Positions 25,271-34,079 of a stretch of DNA of 47,300 nt are shown here, in pieces. Numbering within the stretch: the first letter of the stretch is position 1; each line of letters begins with the position of its first letter. Source of the DNA: Oscillospiraceae bacterium. Its GTDB lineage: Bacteria; Bacillota; Clostridia; Oscillospirales; SIG627. Under the pieces are notes generated by a model. It was not told the DNA's origin, ran no database searches, and saw only the letters and a program-made list of their open reading frames with translations. The stretch is taken from assembly GCA_015063605.1 (NCBI GenBank), contig SVTV01000022.1:1-47300 (forward strand), in the 5' to 3' direction. Both the position numbers and the translations under genes were made by a program.

Positions 25271-26995
25271 ATGAGCGATCTTAAAGCACCTTGGCTTCAA
25301 AGCTACGGAGATGTAAAATTCAATCTTGAATACAGTACTCTTTCCATGAGCGGAAAGGTTTTTGAAAGCTGTGAGAGATACAAGGATAACATCGCACTGT
25401 CCTTTATGGGAAAGAATATACTCTATAAAGAGCTTGCTTTACGGATATCCGAGACCGCCAAAGGATATGCGGCTTTAGGTATCAAGGAAGGAGATCGTGT
25501 GCTTATCTGTATGCCGAACGTTCCGCAGACAGTATATTCTCTGTATGCCTTAAATTATATCGGGGCTGTCGCCTGCATGGTGCATCCCCTTTCCGCAGTC
25601 GGTGAAATAGCAAACTATGTTAAAGATACGGAAAGCAATTATGTACTTACTCTCGATCAGTTTTACAATAAACTGTGCGAGGTTAGAAAGACAATTCCTT
25701 ACGAAAAGCTTATCATAGCTTCCGTAAAAGATGAGCTTTTGCCCGTAAAGAGATTTCTTTTCTCTGTCACCTCCGGAAGAAATCTTCCAAAACCTCATGA
25801 TTCCGATGATGTCATAACATGGAATACAATGATAGAGATGGGAAGATCATACACCGAAGATCCTTTTGTTAAAAAGGAAGCTGATGAGGCAGCCGTGATA
25901 CTTTTCTCGGGTGGAACTACCGGCGTTACAAAGGGAATTCTTCTTTCAAATCTGAATTTCAATGCCCTTGCCGCACAGACTGTGGCTATGTGCAACAGAA
26001 CGGTCACGGGGAAGAGCATGCTTGCGGCAATGCCCATGTTTCACGGCTTCGGTCTTGGGGTGTGCGTGCATACGATGCTTGCAGACGGAGGAAAGTCCAT
26101 ACTTGTTCCAAAATTTAATGTAAAAGAATATGCAAAGCTTTTGAAAAAAGAAAGACCCAACTACATAGCCGGAGTACCGACTCTTTTTGAGGCGATAACG
26201 AGAAATCCATACCTTGACGGCGTCAAGCTTGACTGCCTTATGGGAGTTTTCTCGGGCGGAGATTCACTTTCTGTTGAATTAAAAAAGAAATTCGATAAAT
26301 TCCTTGCTGATCACGGCGCCAATGTACGTATAAGAGAAGGATACGGCACGACGGAATGCGTCACAGCAAGCTGTCTTACTCCTTACAATAAGGAAAAAGA
26401 GGGAAGCATCGGACTTCCTTATCCGGATACATTCTACAAGATATGTAAGGTGGGAACATGTGAAGAAGTTCCATATGGCGAAGAGGGGGAGATCTGCCTT
26501 ACAGGTCCCAGCATCATGATAGGGTATCTCAATCATGAAAAGGAAACGGCTGATACCCTCAGGTTTCACGATGACGGCCGCAGATGGCTCCATACGGGAG
26601 ACATGGGCATCATGGATGACGAGGGGTTTATTTATTTTAAGCAGCGTATCAAGAGAATGATAATCACCAGCGGATATAACGTATATCCTTCTCAGATCGA
26701 AAATATCATCGATTCCCATTCTGCGGTAAGAATGAGCTGTGTAATAGGTATTAAGGATGAATACAAGATGCAGAGAATAAAGGCATTCGTTGCTCTTAAG
26801 GACGGCTTTGATCCTTCGGAAGAGCTGAAGGATGAGATCATGGCTCTTTGCCGAAAGAATATAGCAAAATATGCCCTTCCGGGAGAGTTGGAATTCAGGG
26901 AGACATTACCTCAGACACTTGTGGGAAAGGTCGCTTACACCGTTCTCGAAAAAGAAGAAGCAGAGAAGAATTCGTGTTCTTATCCGTCAAAATAA
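25271..26995 (+). CDS. AMP-forming acyl-CoA ligase
   Basis: A 574-residue ANL-superfamily ligase. Motifs are the A3 loop LFSGGTTGVTKGIL, EGYGTTECVTASC, WLHTGDMGIMDDEGFIYF, KRMIITSGYNVYPSQ and the C-terminal TLVGKVAYTVL with the catalytic lysine. It probably forms acyl-CoA from a free fatty or other carboxylic acid. An ATG at 25259 sits on the ribosome site itself, so the ATG at 25271, 11 bases after GAAAGGA, is preferred. It is the second gene of the operon with the E2-like protein and ends at a strong terminator. It is a distinct paralogue of the ligase at 15.4 kb and lacks that one's acidic insertion. Confidence 0.92.
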   Translation: MSDLKAPWLQSYGDVKFNLEYSTLSMSGKVFESCERYKDNIALSFMGKNILYKELALRISETAKGYAALGIKEGDRVLICMPNVPQTVYSLYALNYIGAVACMVHPLSAVGEIANYVKDTESNYVLTLDQFYNKLCEVRKTIPYEKLIIASVKDELLPVKRFLFSVTSGRNLPKPHDSDDVITWNTMIEMGRSYTEDPFVKKEADEAAVILFSGGTTGVTKGILLSNLNFNALAAQTVAMCNRTVTGKSMLAAMPMFHGFGLGVCVHTMLADGGKSILVPKFNVKEYAKLLKKERPNYIAGVPTLFEAITRNPYLDGVKLDCLMGVFSGGDSLSVELKKKFDKFLADHGANVRIREGYGTTECVTASCLTPYNKEKEGSIGLPYPDTFYKICKVGTCEEVPYGEEGEICLTGPSIMIGYLNHEKETADTLRFHDDGRRWLHTGDMGIMDDEGFIYFKQRIKRMIITSGYNVYPSQIENIIDSHSAVRMSCVIGIKDEYKMQRIKAFVALKDGFDPSEELKDEIMALCRKNIAKYALPGELEFRETLPQTLVGKVAYTVLEKEEAEKNSCSYPSK

Positions 26996-27006
26996 GTTGA
27001 TGATAT

Positions 27007-27046
27007 GAAGCAGAAAGACAAAATTTGTTTTTCCGCTTCTTTTTTT
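27007..27046 (+). terminator. Intrinsic terminator of the acyltransferase/ligase operon
   Basis: A 16-pair arm starting GAAGC at 27007 pairs with the arm ending CGCTTC at 27039, with one A-C mismatch and one G-U, followed by seven or more T. Confidence 0.87.
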
Positions 27047-27087
27047 CTGAAAATTTATGTTTTGGTGAAAAAAAATGCTTTTAAAAA

Positions 27088-27116
27088 TTGCTTTTTTACA
27101 TTATTTATGATATAAT
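27088..27116 (+). promoter_or_regulatory. Promoter of the TagA-like gene cluster
   Basis: TTGCTT (27088-27093), 17 bases, TATAAT (27111-27116), just after the preceding terminator and 38 bases before the start at 27154. Confidence 0.78.
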
Positions 27117-27153
27117 CATATGATAAGACAGAATGTAAAAGGGGGAGTTTGCC

Positions 27154-27936
27154 ATGACAGATAAAAATACCCAAAGTAACATGATAAATATACGCGGATT
27201 GACATTCCGTGATATAACGCCTGAAGAGGCGTTGAATACTGCGATCGGTGCGCTCAGCGGTGACGGCAAAAAGAAGACTCCCTTTGTTGTATATACTCCC
27301 AATGCGGAAATAGCACAGCTTTGCGTTGAGGACGAAAAGATACGTGAATGCATACTGTCTGCGGACATGCTCGTGCAGGACGGAGCGGGGATTGTTCTCG
27401 CATCGAAAATTCTTAAAAAGCCGCTAAGATATAAGATAGCCGGAATAGATCTGGGTGAGGGTATTGTAAAATATGCCGCCGCATCCGGCAAAAAAGTATA
27501 TTTTCTCGGTGCGGCTCCCGCAAATTCCGAAAGAAAAGCAGTGGCATTGATAGCCGAGGAAAAGCTTGCGGAAAAGTATGAGGGCTTCAAACTTTGCGGA
27601 TGGCACGACGGGTATTTTAAGCTCGAAATGACAGATGAGATAATCAAGGACATCAATGACTGCGGTACGGATATATTGTTCGTTTGTCTCGGTGCTCCCC
27701 GTCAGGAGCTTTGGGTAAAAGAGAACAGAGATAAGCTTAATGTTTCTCTTGTTCTCGGACTCGGGGGAAGCCTTGACGGATACGCGGGTACAGTAAAAAG
27801 AGCGCCGGAGTTTTTCATAAAGATTAATTGTGAGTGGCTTTATCGTCTTATAAAGCAGCCTTCCCGATTCAAGAGAATGCTTAAACTTCCGAAATATATA
27901 TTCGGAGCTTTGGGAGAAAGACTCAGAGGAAAATGA
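27154..27936 (+). CDS. WecB/TagA/CpsF-family glycosyltransferase
   Basis: A 260-residue GT26-type enzyme. Conserved stretches are VVYTPNAEIAQLC, ADMLVQDGAGIVLAS (with the conserved Asp-Gly-x-Gly), YFLGAAP, FVCLGAPRQELWV and the C-terminal basic tail CEWLYRLIKQPSRFKRMLK used for membrane association. Relatives add N-acetylmannosamine to lipid-linked GlcNAc in wall teichoic acid or related glycopolymer synthesis at the inner membrane face. No other teichoic acid genes are in the window, so the polymer is not known. GGGGGAG precedes the start. Confidence 0.92.
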   Translation: MTDKNTQSNMINIRGLTFRDITPEEALNTAIGALSGDGKKKTPFVVYTPNAEIAQLCVEDEKIRECILSADMLVQDGAGIVLASKILKKPLRYKIAGIDLGEGIVKYAAASGKKVYFLGAAPANSERKAVALIAEEKLAEKYEGFKLCGWHDGYFKLEMTDEIIKDINDCGTDILFVCLGAPRQELWVKENRDKLNVSLVLGLGGSLDGYAGTVKRAPEFFIKINCEWLYRLIKQPSRFKRMLKLPKYIFGALGERLRGK

Positions 27937-27997
27937 TCGCGTAAAGCATTTGATAAAAGTAAGGCGGATGATATCCGTTAAATGAGAGGAATTGAAA

Positions 27998-28648
27998 ATG
28001 AGTTTATTTATAGCAATAGACGGTCTTGACGGATCGGGGAAAAAAACACAGTCCGAAATATTATACGATTCTTTGATATCGGCGGGAAAAAAAGCGATGC
28101 TCCTTTCTTTTCCAAATTACGGAACGCCCGCATGTGCACCTGTTGAGGAGTATCTGGGCGGTGCTTACGGAAGCGATCCCGAAAGCGTGAATTGTTACGC
28201 AGCGTCTTCCTTCTATGCGGTGGACAGATATTCTTCGTATAAATTATCATGGGAAAAGGAATATAAAAGCGGTACAGTCATGATATCCAACAGATATACG
28301 ACAGCCAATGCCATACATCAGCTTGCAAAGCTTCCCGAGAATAGGAGAGACGAATTTCTTGATTGGCTTTACGATCTTGAGTTTGTGCGTCTGGGTCTTC
28401 CCGTTCCCGATGTAACGCTTTTTCTCGATGTTCCCACGGAGATCAGCCTGTCCCTCATAGAAAAGAGAGGCGAGAAGAAGGATATCCACGAAACGGCGGA
28501 GCACCTTGCGAAAGCGAGGGAAGCTGCTCTTTACACAGCCGAAAAGTGGAATTGGAAGCGCATAGAATGTGTTTCTGAGGGAAAACTTTTGCCCATTGAA
28601 TGTATTTCCGAAAAAATTGCCGAGGTTCTTAAGTCTTATCTCGGTTAA
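27998..28648 (+). CDS. tmk: Thymidylate kinase-like protein with variant P-loop
   Basis: A 216-residue kinase of the dTMP kinase family, which phosphorylates dTMP to dTDP. LFIAIDGLDGSGKKTQSEIL is the P-loop region: the usual Ser/Thr after GK is Lys here (GSGKKTQ). DRYSSYK (the DR[Y/H] dNMP-site motif), MISNRYTTANAIHQ and PDVTLFLDVP are present. The ATG at 27998 follows GAGAGGA. Length is normal. No other tmk is visible in the window, so whether this is the main enzyme or a paralogue is open. Confidence 0.87.
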   Translation: MSLFIAIDGLDGSGKKTQSEILYDSLISAGKKAMLLSFPNYGTPACAPVEEYLGGAYGSDPESVNCYAASSFYAVDRYSSYKLSWEKEYKSGTVMISNRYTTANAIHQLAKLPENRRDEFLDWLYDLEFVRLGLPVPDVTLFLDVPTEISLSLIEKRGEKKDIHETAEHLAKAREAALYTAEKWNWKRIECVSEGKLLPIECISEKIAEVLKSYLG

Positions 28649-28675
28649 CACACAATAAAAAATATCCAAATTATC

Positions 28676-28697
28676 CATCCGGAAGGTTTTTCGGATG
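28676..28697 (+). other. Hairpin just upstream of the DJ-1 ribosome site
   Basis: ATCCGGAA (28677-28684) can pair with TTTCGGAT (28689-28696) with one G-U and a four-base loop. The ribosome site GGAAGGGA begins four bases later. There is no T-tract after it, so it is not a standard terminator. Confidence 0.4.
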
Positions 28698-28718
28698 TGC
28701 GGAAGGGAAATGATAAAA

Positions 28719-29291
28719 ATGAATGTATACGTATTGCTTGCAGACGGTTTTGAAGAAATAGAGGCTCTTACTCCGGTTGATATTTTGAGAAGAGCGGGCT
28801 TTGATGTTTCTATGGTCAGCATATATGACAGGCTTGAAGTAAACGGCGGACATAACATACTTGTCAAAGCCGATATAGTGATAGATGATATTGACATTTC
28901 AAAGGAGTGCTGTGTGATCCTTCCCGGAGGAGCTGTAGGCGTTACCAATCTCAAGGCATCCGAGAAAGTTAAGAATATCGTAAAAAAGCAGAATGACAAG
29001 GGCGGTTTGATAGCTGCTATCTGCGCAGCTCCCACACTCCTTTCGGATCTGGGACTTCTTAACGGAAAGATAGCTACCTGCTATCCCGATCTCAGATGCG
29101 AGCTTTCTTGTGAAAGCGTTCCCGAAAATGCAGATGTTGTCATGGATGGAAATATAATAACATCATCCGGTGCGGGAACCTCGGGAGAATTTGCTTTTGC
29201 CATCTGCTCAGTTCTCGGAAAAGATAATGAATCAAAGAAGCTGAGAGGCGGTATGTGCTATCCGTCACAAGGAGTTTTTGAAAAAAGCTAA
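28719..29291 (+). CDS. DJ-1/PfpI-family protein
   Basis: A 190-residue protein of the DJ-1/ThiJ type. The reactive Cys102 lies in the nucleophile elbow IAAICAAPTLL, with Glu15 in ADGFEEIEAL at the position that stabilises the thiolate in DJ-1, and GTSGEFAFAICSVL near the end. Family members are reported as stress, glyoxalase-like or deglycase proteins; no specific role is shown here. The ATG at 28719 was chosen over 28710 for ribosome-site spacing. It is followed closely by the formyl-THF cyclo-ligase gene. Confidence 0.9.
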   Translation: MNVYVLLADGFEEIEALTPVDILRRAGFDVSMVSIYDRLEVNGGHNILVKADIVIDDIDISKECCVILPGGAVGVTNLKASEKVKNIVKKQNDKGGLIAAICAAPTLLSDLGLLNGKIATCYPDLRCELSCESVPENADVVMDGNIITSSGAGTSGEFAFAICSVLGKDNESKKLRGGMCYPSQGVFEKS

Positions 29292-29342
29292 GAACGCTTG
29301 TTTAAAGATGTCAAGCAAAAAATAAAAGATACGGTTGAGAAT

Positions 29343-29921
29343 ATGGGTTTGAATACAAAGACGATAAAAGATAGAATAAGAGAAGAATACCTTAATATAC
29401 GTAATTCCATCGATCCGACCTACAGAGAAGAGGCATCGGTGCGGATCTGTAATGAAATAATCAAAAGCGGCGAATATAAGAATGCGGATACGATATTAAT
29501 GTATTCTGCTATCAATAGTGAAGTGTCTCTTGAACCTCTGTTCGAAAAAGTACTGTCAGACAAAAAGATTGCGGCATTTCCCAAGTGTTATCCTGACAGA
29601 GTGCTGAAATTTTTTGAGGTTACGGGTAAAGACGACTTTGCTTTGGGAAAATACTCCATTTCAGAGCCGAATGAAGGATGCCGTGAAATAACCGATTTCG
29701 GGAAAGCGTTATGCTTGATCCCGGCACTTGCCGCAGGACTTGACGGAACGCGTGTAGGATATGGCGGGGGTTATTACGATAAGTTTCTTGTTTCCCACAA
29801 AAGCATTATAAGAATGTGCGTGTGCTTTGATGCACAGGTAAGTTACAAAAAACTGCCTTCCGGTATGTTTGATGAAAAGTTTTCCCGTCTCGTAACCGAA
29901 AGAAGAAGGGTGTTTTTATGA
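29343..29921 (+). CDS. 5-formyltetrahydrofolate cyclo-ligase
   Basis: A 192-residue enzyme converting 5-formyl-THF to 5,10-methenyl-THF with ATP. It has the N-terminal basic helix (IKDRIREEYLNIRNSID), ILMYSAINSEVSLEPL, and the signature GTRVGYGGGYYDKFL. The ATG at 29343 puts the N-terminus at the usual family position but has no clear ribosome site; a TTG at 29298 in the same frame would add 15 residues. Its stop overlaps the next start as ATGA. Confidence 0.9.
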   Translation: MGLNTKTIKDRIREEYLNIRNSIDPTYREEASVRICNEIIKSGEYKNADTILMYSAINSEVSLEPLFEKVLSDKKIAAFPKCYPDRVLKFFEVTGKDDFALGKYSISEPNEGCREITDFGKALCLIPALAAGLDGTRVGYGGGYYDKFLVSHKSIIRMCVCFDAQVSYKKLPSGMFDEKFSRLVTERRRVFL

Positions 29922-30904
29922 AGCTGAGATCTTCAATGACAGCTCCGCTGTATGCGGGAGCAATACTTTTACTTACAAGCTTTTCTTCATATATGCTTTT
30001 GAAGGTAAATGAGCTTAGTGAGAATCCGTTTCTGTCTGTTTCGATAATACAGCTGTTCGTTTTCTTAATACCGACTGCTTTTTATTGCTCTGTCGGACGG
30101 ATCACATTCTCGGACTCAATAAAGCTGAACTTTTCACTTTCATCAATCCCGGTATTTATAGAATCCACCCTTGTGTTCTTCGTAGGTGCGGCTGTTATGA
30201 AATATGTCGGTTATTATTTTCTTGACGGTGCTTATGTAAATACACCCGGGGTGATAAATGCGTCCGTGTACGGTGCCGAGGGTGTTCTTCCGCTCATCTG
30301 TATGGTTTTTTTACCTGCGATCCTGGAAGAAATAGTGTTCCGCGGGGTATTGCTTGAGGAGTATAAGGCTTACGGTGATATAACTGCTGTGGTTATGACA
30401 TCGTTGTTTTTCGCTATGATCCATTTTTCGCTGGAAAATTTCCTTTACTACTTCTTTGCGGGAATTGTCTTCGGACTTATGACTGTGGCAACAAATTCGT
30501 GTATTCCCGCTATTGCGCTTCACATTATAAATAACTTTACGGCACTGACAGTTGAAGACAGCTATATAACTTATATCGATCAGCTTGGCGGTACCATGTT
30601 ATTCCTGTTCATAGGTGCGTCTGTTTTTTTGCTTCTCTTGTTTTTCCTTTTTTCACGTATCGAAGGTCTATATATGAAAAAAGCTGAGATGAACAGTGCG
30701 GGCAAGAGACTTGCCATCGTTAATGAAGCGATGATGCTGAATGAAGGTAAAGCGAAGAAAAATTCCGATCTTTATATGCATGTAAAAGGGGAAGCAGATA
30801 CTTCCCATCGAAATGGAGAACCTCATTTCAAGGATACATTTCTTTCCCCCTCATTTTGGATAGTGGTTGTTTTTTTTATGCTGAAAGCCTCGGATGTGAT
30901 ATAA
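29918..30904 (+). CDS. CPBP-family intramembrane glutamic protease
   Basis: A 328-residue membrane protein with roughly eight hydrophobic segments. The CPBP (Abi/CAAX protease-like) motifs are present: EEIVFRG (Glu137, Glu138, Arg142), FAMIHFS (His169) and ALHIINNFTAL (His202, Asn206). These residues form the glutamate protease site in relatives. A basic cytoplasmic loop or tail follows (about 250-300), then a last hydrophobic stretch. The substrate is unknown. It is translationally coupled to the folate gene by a four-base overlap. Confidence 0.9.
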   Translation: MKLRSSMTAPLYAGAILLLTSFSSYMLLKVNELSENPFLSVSIIQLFVFLIPTAFYCSVGRITFSDSIKLNFSLSSIPVFIESTLVFFVGAAVMKYVGYYFLDGAYVNTPGVINASVYGAEGVLPLICMVFLPAILEEIVFRGVLLEEYKAYGDITAVVMTSLFFAMIHFSLENFLYYFFAGIVFGLMTVATNSCIPAIALHIINNFTALTVEDSYITYIDQLGGTMLFLFIGASVFLLLLFFLFSRIEGLYMKKAEMNSAGKRLAIVNEAMMLNEGKAKKNSDLYMHVKGEADTSHRNGEPHFKDTFLSPSFWIVVVFFMLKASDVI

Positions 30905-30905
30905 T
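30897..30905 (+). promoter_or_regulatory. Extended -10 promoter candidate for mltG
   Basis: TGATATAAT (30897-30905) is an extended -10 box overlapping the stop codon of the CPBP gene, 62 bases before the mltG start. The -35 position (TATGCT) is poor, as extended -10 promoters allow. Confidence 0.42.
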
Positions 30906-30967
30906 ATTTATATTCTTGGAAAGGAAGCGCACAACGGTATTTTGCGTTCTGTGCTGAGATAAATATA

Positions 30968-32566
30968 ATGCCTGAAGAAAAAATGAAAAATGAAGGTGAG
31001 AACGGTACTTCCGCGTCTCCGAAAAGACGTCCTGCGCGAAGCATATCGCAAAGCGTAAAGGGTATTTCCGATACATCGGCAGACGGTAAGGAAGAGCTTG
31101 CCTCGAACGAAATCAAATCAGAAAGCATCTCTGACGAGTTCCCTTTGAATGGATCCGGTGATGATACCGCAAAGAGATCCACGGGAATAAAACGTGCCAA
31201 AAGAACGATAGCCGAAAAGAATATCACCGAGGAGACTGCGGCCTCGGATAAGAGGGATGTTTCCTCCGATGAGACAGATGCTACGCGTATTGTTACCTCA
31301 TCCGTGCAACAAAAGGAGTCCGTGAAACGCAGTGCCTCTTCGGATGTTAAACGAAAGCAGGTATCATCCTCCGAAAAAAAGCCTGTGTCCGTTGACAAAA
31401 ACCGTGCACTGGTGAAAAAGGACGACAGTAAAAAGCCCACATATAAAATGGTCATAGAAGACGAAAATGACGAGCCCGAGTTTGAAGTAAGGGATAGAGG
31501 CGGTGTTTTTTCCACTTTGATAAAGGCTTTTGTTTATATTGCCTGCGTTCTTATTATTTCCATAGGGCTTGCCACTACCGCAGTAAAATGGGCAAATGAT
31601 ATATTTGCGTTCGTCAAAGAAGAAAAAACAGCAGAGGTCACCATACCCGAAATGGCGACCGTATCTGAAATAGCTGATATTTTGACTCAGAATGAGCTTA
31701 TAGAATTTCCCGATGTTTTTAACTTCTATGTGGGATATAAATTCAGAAATTCAAATCTTGTTTTCGCTCCCGGAACATATACTCTCAATTCACTTATGAA
31801 TTACGATGAATTTATAAGAGCGGTCAGAGTAAAGAAGGCGGGAAGGACTACGGTATCTCTCACATTCTCCGAGGGTATGACGGTCGATGAGATAATCGAC
31901 AGACTTACTGCTGCGGGAATAGGCACAAGAGAAGGATATATTGATGCCATTCAGAATTACCCCTATGTTTATGAATTTATGAACCATGTAAACGCCACAC
32001 AATTTTCTCCCGATAGAAAGTACAGACTTGAAGGATATCTTTTCCCCGATACCTATGAGTTTTATTCCGATTCGGGTGAGATAGCGGTTATTGATAAGTT
32101 TCTCAAAAACTTCGAAGTGAAGTTTGCAAAGGAAAACTATGACCGTATAACTGAGCTCGGTATGACTCTTGACGAGGTGGTCATCCTTGCATCCATAGTG
32201 GAAAGGGAAGCCAAGTACCACAGCGAATTCAGAACGGTTTCGGGTGTATTCCACAACAGAATGAATTCAAGCTCCTTTACAAAGCTGGAATCGGATGCTA
32301 CCATTCAGTATCTTCTTCCCGAACATAAGGAGGTCCTTACTCATGAGGATACACTTATCAAGCATCCTTATAACACATATCAGATCGAGGGTCTTCCTCC
32401 CGGATCCATATGTAACCCCGGACTTGATGCAATAATGGCAGCTCTTTATCCCGAAAAGTGCGATTACTATTACTTCCTTGCGGCAAGCGACGGGACAACG
32501 GTATTTTCCAAGACTCTCAAGGAGCATGAGGACAATATAAACAAGCTCAGAAACGGTGAACTTTAA
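30968..32566 (+). CDS. mltG: Endolytic murein transglycosylase MltG
   Basis: A 532-residue cell wall enzyme. About 165 N-terminal cytoplasmic residues are charged and low in complexity (many Ser, Lys, Glu, Asp), longer than in most relatives. One membrane helix follows (about 180-205), then an extracellular LysM-like and YceG domain. The catalytic Glu is Glu412 in ILASIVEREAKYH; NRMNSSSFTKLESDATIQY, YNTYQIEGLPPGSICNPG and YYYFLAASDGTTVFSKTL complete the signature. It is thought to cut nascent glycan strands and set their length. The start has a weak ribosome site. Confidence 0.93.
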   Translation: MPEEKMKNEGENGTSASPKRRPARSISQSVKGISDTSADGKEELASNEIKSESISDEFPLNGSGDDTAKRSTGIKRAKRTIAEKNITEETAASDKRDVSSDETDATRIVTSSVQQKESVKRSASSDVKRKQVSSSEKKPVSVDKNRALVKKDDSKKPTYKMVIEDENDEPEFEVRDRGGVFSTLIKAFVYIACVLIISIGLATTAVKWANDIFAFVKEEKTAEVTIPEMATVSEIADILTQNELIEFPDVFNFYVGYKFRNSNLVFAPGTYTLNSLMNYDEFIRAVRVKKAGRTTVSLTFSEGMTVDEIIDRLTAAGIGTREGYIDAIQNYPYVYEFMNHVNATQFSPDRKYRLEGYLFPDTYEFYSDSGEIAVIDKFLKNFEVKFAKENYDRITELGMTLDEVVILASIVEREAKYHSEFRTVSGVFHNRMNSSSFTKLESDATIQYLLPEHKEVLTHEDTLIKHPYNTYQIEGLPPGSICNPGLDAIMAALYPEKCDYYYFLAASDGTTVFSKTLKEHEDNINKLRNGEL

Positions 32567-32581
32567 TCAAAGGTATATTAA

Positions 32582-33961
32582 ATGACAGATACGATTATTA
32601 TTTGTCTCTGCGCTTTGTCATTTCTTTGTGCGGTTGTAAGTATTATTGTACTTATATCTGTGAATAAAAAACAAAACGAGCGCATTGACAATGTGGAGGA
32701 AATGCTGGACAGACTTAACGAAGCTGTCATAAGCATAGCAAAAAGCAGATCCGATTCGGATACACATCTTGAAAGACAGCTTTCCATGATGAAGCAGGAG
32801 ACGGTATCTGCAATAAAGGATTTCTTATCGGTTTTTTCCGATACGCTTTCAAGATCGCAAAACGATGTTTTTGAAAGAAACGATAAAAAACTGTCTCAGC
32901 TGACGGAATCCGTCAACGACGGTCAGAGCGCCCTATCTCGTTCCGTATCTTCTTCGGTAAGCGCACTCGATGAAAGATTTCTTCAGCTTCGTGAGACCGT
33001 TGACAAATTGTCTTCCGAGATGAAGGACTCTCTCGACAATCAGATGAGAGCTGTCAGAGAGGAAAACGAAAAGGGTCTTGCAAAGATCAGGGAAACGGTT
33101 GATGAAAAGCTGCAACAAACGCTTGAGGACAGAATAAGCCGCTCCTTCAAGGACGTAAGCGAAAGATTGGAGCAGGTATATAAGGGATTGGGAGAAATGC
33201 AGACTCTCGCATCCGGCGTCGGTGATCTTAAGAAGGTACTTTCCAATGTCAAGACCCGAGGAATACTCGGAGAGGTGCAGCTCGGTGCTATCCTGGAGCA
33301 GATACTTGCTCCGGAGCAATATGCCGTCAATGTTGCAACAGTAAAGGATTCGAGAGATTTTGTGGAATTTGCGGTCAAGCTTCCGGGAGCCGAGGACGGC
33401 GAATACGTATATCTGCCCATTGACTCAAAATTCCCTACAGATGCATATTACAACTTGATGACAGCTTATGAAAACGGAGATCAGGCAGGGATCGTCTCCT
33501 GCGGCACGGTCTTTGAAAGAAGAATAAAGGAATTTGCAAAGGATATAAAGGATAAGTACATTTATCCCCCGGCAACTACGGATTTTGCCATCATGTTTTT
33601 GCCCACAGAGGGAATATATTCCGAAGCGGTAAAAAGAGGACTTGCCGAAGAGCTTCAGAAGCTTAAGGTTACAATGACAGGACCCACAACCATGGCGGCG
33701 CTTCTCAACAGCCTTCAGATGGGATTTAAGACTCTTGCGATCCAGAAACGCTCAAGTGAGGTATGGGATACTCTCGGTGCTGTCAAGACAGAGTTTGAAA
33801 AATTCGAAAAAACTCTTCTTGCGGTTCAGACACGTCTTGAGGGTGCAAACAAAGAGCTTGATGCTCTCGTTACAACAAGGACACGCGCAATTCAGCGTAA
33901 GCTCCGTGGTGTGACGGCTCTCCTTCCCGAAAATGCGGAGAAAATAATTACAGACGAATGA
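32582..33961 (+). CDS. rmuC: DNA recombination protein RmuC homologue
   Basis: A 459-residue protein with an N-terminal hydrophobic helix (about 3-24), a long coiled coil (about 25-210) and the RmuC domain (about 220-420), including KTRGILGEVQLGAILEQIL, LPIDSKFPTDAYYNLM and FLPTEGIYSEAV. RmuC proteins contain a PD-(D/E)xK nuclease-like fold and limit rearrangements between inverted repeats in E. coli. AAAGGT lies just before the ATG, 15 bases after mltG. Confidence 0.93.
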   Translation: MTDTIIICLCALSFLCAVVSIIVLISVNKKQNERIDNVEEMLDRLNEAVISIAKSRSDSDTHLERQLSMMKQETVSAIKDFLSVFSDTLSRSQNDVFERNDKKLSQLTESVNDGQSALSRSVSSSVSALDERFLQLRETVDKLSSEMKDSLDNQMRAVREENEKGLAKIRETVDEKLQQTLEDRISRSFKDVSERLEQVYKGLGEMQTLASGVGDLKKVLSNVKTRGILGEVQLGAILEQILAPEQYAVNVATVKDSRDFVEFAVKLPGAEDGEYVYLPIDSKFPTDAYYNLMTAYENGDQAGIVSCGTVFERRIKEFAKDIKDKYIYPPATTDFAIMFLPTEGIYSEAVKRGLAEELQKLKVTMTGPTTMAALLNSLQMGFKTLAIQKRSSEVWDTLGAVKTEFEKFEKTLLAVQTRLEGANKELDALVTTRTRAIQRKLRGVTALLPENAEKIITDE

Positions 33962-33962
33962 A

Positions 33963-33997
33963 GAATATAAATGAAAACATTGTTTTCATTTATATTC
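33963..33997 (+). terminator. AT-rich perfect inverted repeat after rmuC
   Basis: A 17-base perfect inverted repeat (33963-33979 and 33981-33997, arm GAATATAAATGAAAACA) with one central base begins two bases after the rmuC stop. It has almost no G/C and no T-tract after it, so it may be a weak terminator, an RNA end-protecting hairpin or a binding site. Confidence 0.45.
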
Positions 33998-34079
33998 CAA
34001 CGTTTGCATTTGTCCGCAAAAGCGTTTCCGTCAATGTCACCGGATACGGCCTTACGGTCGTTATGAAAGGAAATTAATT

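Noticed and set aside
28676..28697. Terminator after the thymidylate kinase gene
   Set aside because: The hairpin lacks a T-tract after the stem and is followed at once by the DJ-1 ribosome site.
29918..30904. Abi-type phage defence or bacteriocin-immunity role for the CPBP protein
   Set aside because: The family motifs are present but context is housekeeping genes, with no toxin, bacteriocin or phage gene nearby.
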